From Atherinomorus stipes (taxonomy: Eukaryota; Chordata; Actinopteri; Atheriniformes; Atherinidae): a stretch of DNA of 64,000 nt. The DNA lies in contig JALJCO010008621.1 of assembly GCA_023101725.1 (NCBI GenBank), positions 2,649,001 through 2,713,000 on the forward strand, read 5' to 3'. Positions within the stretch are counted from its first letter, which is position 1. Each line of letters starts with the position of its first letter. Positions 59,290-64,000 of this stretch are shown here, piece after piece. The position numbers and the translations under genes are program-made. Below the pieces are notes generated by a model. It was not told the DNA's origin. It did not search any database and was given only the letters and a program-made list of their open reading frames with translations.

Positions 59290-62200
59290 ATAAGAAGCTT
59301 GTTTTCATGTCCTTTCAATGTTGTTGTCTTTCAACAGGCATTGTATTGATGTACAAAGTTCATTAGGACAGGCATGACAGTTTTTGAATGGGAAGATAGA
59401 GCTTTGCACTGTTGTATGGGTTGATGTGTGTTAGGGGGAGTGGAATAGGTTTGTATGATGTTGAGTGATAAGGGGAACACCTGCACACACCTGCCAGGGT
59501 GTCAGGACACATGGATAATACATGCCACAGAGGAGAGAGAGAGGGAGGGAGGAAACAGGATGGGTGCAGGTGGTGGGAACTGAGGCAGGAAACCAGAAAG
59601 AGGAGGAAGATGCTGAGCAAGAAAAAGACCAAATGGGGCAGTTTTTGTGGAGGAAAGTGAGTGTGAAATTAGCTGAGTGTGGGAATCCCACTGACCCACT
59701 TCCTGCTGTAGGAGTGGCCCCAGATGGAAGCAGGAAACCAGGCTCAAAACCAACAAATAAGACAGAACACAGATCCACTCAGCCGGTGCAGCCATCTGTC
59801 CTGTCGTGGTGAAACTCCACTTGCCTCGTATGAACTCCTGAAGGAAGTTTGTGAGTTTACAACTGAGGCTGAACATCCAGGGAGCACATATGGTAGCAAT
59901 GTGTCCAATTCCCACTGCCCCCCTGACCCACACTTACACACTGACGCCAGCATGTCTTGGTGAGGTAACATAGTGTTTCCTCCAATAGCTCTCAGTGTTG
60001 AGAGGTGTGTGTGTGCACGTGTGTGTGTGAGGGGGGTTTGAGGAGGCACTGAAAAGCTTGAGATCAGATTGCATGACTTAGCTTGCTCAATGTAAACAGC
60101 ATCCCACTGGGAATGCACACGCAAACACACATCGACTGAATGAAGAAGACTTTGATCGGGGGGATTTTTCATTTGTCTGCTTACTTCTCGAGGCTCTTGT
60201 TAAATGAGAGGTGAGAGTCATTTTAGCTGCTGCACACCTACACAGGCAATGAGTCATGAGGCCTGAACTCCCCTCAAACGGCTGTCAGTGACACATTTGG
60301 TGGTCACAAAGGTGTGAAACATGCCAAAGAATGTTATGCAGGTACATAATATCCCTTTTTTAAAAATTTTTTTCTTGGGACATTTAAGCTCTGCCTTCAC
60401 AAGTTTGCCACTTAACAGTGCAAATTCTTACATGTCTTGGCCATTTTGAAATTCAACTCTTGACATGTAGCTGAGGGGACATTTTTCTGGTTTGCAGTGT
60501 GTAGGAGGCAGTCTATCACTCTATAGCTGTGAGGCAATGAGATCACTGGACCTGTCACCTTCCCTTTTCAGTTTGTATTGGTATCATATTGGTCCCCTCA
60601 AAGTATTTTAATGTTCACAGCGTCACGCATGCGGCCCCTGACTAATTTGACATTCCTGAGCCATTAGTGACAGACATACAATACCAGCATCTAGCAGAGA
60701 GGGGGCTGTTCTGTCTGCTGTCTTTGAGGTTTACTTTCGAATTAAAACAATAATTAGATTTCTTTTTCTTTTTGGTTACAGGAAATAATGTTTTCCTGAC
60801 CTAATTACAAAGACAAGTTGTTTTAACTTTTTCTCAAGTGCCATTCTTCTGGAAAGAATGTCCAAGCACTGTTAATTCAATCCATTAGATACTCAACAAA
60901 GATTAAATTATTCTGTCTTTCAGAGTTTCAGGCCTGGAGACTGTAATGAACAATGAAATTTGGTTTTGTGCTTGCAAAAGTTGATGTTTGACATTTTGCA
61001 ACAGGATTTTCTTTTTTTTCTTTCACCATGGAATCACCATCATCTTGGAAATGAAAAATCTGTTTCTCTATAAACAATCATCCTGTGTTGAGTGAGTCAT
61101 TCTTTGCGTGTGTTTGGCAAAACAGTTTATAAGTCTGTGCAAAGTCAAGTTTCTGAATTTAAAAGATCTTGTGCATTTCAAACAAAAACACAACATTTTC
61201 CAAGTTTTAGGACTAACAAAGTTCCAAGTTGAACCTGCGGTCCTCTCCCTCTTCTGCTCTGATTCAAGTCCATGTATTTGTGTAATGTTTAAGACACAGG
61301 AAGCGCCCTGTCAGTATTCTACAAACAGAGCTCGTCCAAACAGGCAGTGATACAAAGCATCTGGGTGCAGCTACAATTGTTTGTGTGCGTACATTTCTGT
61401 ATGAGGGTATTTGTAGGTTAAGGGTTGCTATCCTTCTGCAGTGATCCAAACTGAGGAGGGGAGAGTGTGTTGCTGAAATCAAAACTGTCAGGGTTTGCAG
61501 AGCTGATTCACTGGAGGATCAAATTCAAGCCAGGAGGGTTAAGTCACTGGGTTAAAGTTTCAAACCTTCTTACAAGCTGCAGAGCTCTTACACAATTGCC
61601 CAAAGCCTCAGTGCCAACATCCTCCAGTGGAGCTGTCTCAGTGGAATCTCCTCCAGCTTTGTCCTTTCAAAGACAATAAGGAAAAAAAGTTTCAAATTCA
61701 CTCTAGCCTCAGTTGCCTTCCAGTAAAAAAAGATAGAAAAAATAGAAAGCTTATATGGACAAACCAGTGGACTGAGATTTGCTAGAAAGGGTGAGGGAGG
61801 AGGAAAGAAACAGGGGAGAAGAGAGTGGACATTGGAGGAAGAGGTGGGTGGGTGTCTTGGTGGGTGTCTGCTGAAGAATGAGTGTTTCTGTTTGCAGGCC
61901 ATTAATCAAATCAGTAGGGAGTTGAATTTACTGAGGAATGCCACATGTTGCAATTCAGACTTGATCAATGACATGTGCTGTGAGGGCAGTGAGATATGCT
62001 CACTGTAGATGTTTCCTTAGCAGACCATCAATGTGCAAAACACATCTTCCTTATCAAGGCACTGCGTCAAGAAAAAGGAGATACCGTGTGTTAAAACAGC
62101 CGCTTGCAACACTGCTGACTGCTCCCTTTAAAAACTCTTTATCATCAGAGCCCTCAGGAATGTACATTACTATGTGGCACATGCACACAAAGTGCTCAGA

Positions 62201-64000
62201 TCTCTGCACAAATAAACCAGTTATACCCAAAGACAGGATATGGCCTCCAGGAGGGGGTACACGCCATTTCCTGCCCACCTCCGCACTCCTGCTGTCCCCT
62301 TCAATAGTGTGTGTGTCATTGTGAGTGTGTTATGTGGCTGGTGCTTTCCTCCTAAACACAGAGGCTCTGTCCCACAGGGTCAGAGGCTATGGATGAACCA
62401 TAAATGGACAGGAGGGTAAACAAATGAGATACTTTGTCGCAGAGGTTTTCAACCTTGTGTCAAACATGTTTTCATTGGATCTGAATTTTTGGGGAACAAC
62501 AGCAAGGATGTTATATAGCCTACTCTTACTGAGCAAGAGAAATGAGGAGGTCTATTTGACTCTCTTTATTGTAAGTAAATTTCTTTAAAAGAAAGCAAAT
62601 CTACTGGAGTTTATTAATGTTAATAAGTAGATGAGAGTAAAATGTCCATTATTATCCTGTTAATCTGTAAAAAAAAAAAAAAAACTGATTAAATGTAAAT
62701 GACAAATTTGGTGGAAAGTTAATGAAAAAAAATCTGGACAAGTGTTGACACTGATGTTGAAAATGAGAATCCTCCCATGTATGATAAATAGGGCCATGCT
62801 TGAATGGAAATGCAACCTTGAAAGACAACAGTTGTCGTTGAAGATACAGTAACTGTGAGGACGGGTATGCATAGAGAGATCATGGATTTGTACTCTCACC
62901 TTTCTACTAATTCGCAATATCAGCTACACTGACAATAACCTAATCAAGAGATTTGAAGTTATCCTTTAAGCAAAGAGCTGTAAAAGCTCTTATGGAGTCA
63001 TGTTATCATCCTGGAATTATAAAAAAAAGGAAAACATCCAAGAGAGATTGAGAATAAATAATGGTAATTGGTTCATTGCTGTGAAAGACTTTGTTGGTAA
63101 ATAGTTGCAAAATTTTTGAAGAATGTCATTTTTCAACATAAAACCACAAAGAAGAGGACAATTGCATTATCAACATTAATCTGGAAAATCTTTAGTCCAC
63201 TCAAATTAAGCAAAGTTTATTTGTCCATCTTCAACTCCAAGTTAAAGCCCTGCCATGCAGGGTAGATCAACTGTATGAGGAGGTTTCCAAGCCTTCGGCC
63301 TTGTTTTCTTGCCTTTCTTCACTGTTGAATAGAGAGGCAGGAGCAGTTAATCCAATGAAAAAGAAAAGAGAAAAGCTACCATGCAAAGCAAATAAAACTT
63401 TATCTAGAAAGAAGGTGTTACCTTGGGCTGGTGAGAAAAAGAAAACTAGGTCTAAAATAAAAATAGACAGGAGTTGAAATTCAGCATTTTATGTGTAGTC
63501 ATACTATTCCCATTTAAATATAGGGTTTAAATGATTTTTAAATCACTGCACGTTATATCATGTTCTATCCTGTTACACGGTGACCTGTTTTGGAGATGGC
63601 CTCATCAGATTCACAGGTGCTCTGTGTCAGAGTGACCTCTGTGCTGATCAGCACACATCTCAGATTCTGTTGCTGCAGTGTCCTGCCATCTGTTGCAATG
63701 AGAATTTATCCAATTTGAATTGCACAATGCAAATGAAAAGGAAGCCAAGCTGTTTTCCTGCAGTGGATCTTTGAGAAAATGTGGTTTATGCCATGATCAA
63801 AGACATTATTTTATCTGCACGAAGCATTAACAGATGTATTTTTGCATTAGTGTTCTTGTCTGGTGTGATGTTAGATGGAGGTTAAAAATTTCTAAGAATA
63901 GTTTTAATATAGTATCTCCACTTCCCATTTCATATTTACCCAAGTGCAGATGAACAAATGTTGAAGCAGCAAATGTTTCAGTGGCGTGGCTTCAGCATTC
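59290..64000. other. Downstream intergenic DNA, no gene recognised
   Basis: No supported gene or RNA. There are short GT/CA tracts (around 60005-60030) and a 15-base A run near 62669-62683. Open frames here have low complexity and no family features. Confidence 0.4.

Noticed and set aside
1..64000. CRISPR array, prokaryotic operons or endogenous virus
   Set aside because: No regularly spaced direct repeats, no prokaryotic gene arrangement, and no gag/pol/env-like frames were seen.

Overview
The window is vertebrate nuclear DNA, most likely from a teleost fish. The genes are split into short exons with GT-AG introns, coding blocks match vertebrate chromosome-20q genes, and the repeats are fish-type (hAT and TTAA-target foldback elements, hairpin MITEs, LINE 3' ends). 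I cannot name the species.

Layout, left to right. (1) 636-3383, minus: the first four coding exons of DNA topoisomerase I (top1); the rest lies beyond the left edge. (2) 4092-18336, minus: nuclear receptor coactivator 6 (ncoa6), rebuilt as 16 coding exons for about 2376 aa, with both LxxLL boxes, a very long polyglutamine tract and the conserved C terminus. Its reading frame is broken at three places (about 11350, 10789-10798 and 8573-8580). One of these is a G GGA AAA slippery heptamer followed directly by TGA. (3) 22254-29332, minus: gamma-glutamyltransferase 7 (ggt7), 15 coding exons with an intact frame, 678 aa. (4) 35014-36968, minus: tp53inp2 (DOR), three coding exons, 321 aa. (5) 46509-46580, plus: a solitary tRNA-Ala(TGC). 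(6) 57079-58541, plus: a Snail-family zinc-finger repressor, best matched to snai1, three exons, 272 aa.

The four left genes are head-to-tail on the minus strand, and TOP1's first exon starts only about 700 bases from the NCOA6 stop codon. They are not an operon-like unit. They act in separate processes: DNA torsional relief, nuclear-receptor coactivation, a membrane gamma-glutamyltransferase-like protein, autophagy and transcription, and EMT/mesoderm repression. All have human counterparts on 20q, so this is a conserved linkage block with rearranged order.

About 25 kb (37.2-46.5 kb, 46.6-56.9 kb and 59.3-64 kb) carries no protein gene that I can support. It holds a possible TP53INP2 5' exon and promoter, decayed LINE and SINE pieces, and simple repeats. 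I saw no CRISPR array, prokaryotic feature or intact virus. The most unusual signals are the NCOA6 frame breaks, a hAT element with an 8-bp target duplication holding a nested TTAA element, a 0.9-kb foldback element in ggt7, and a hairpin MITE family present as two near-perfect copies and one deleted copy.
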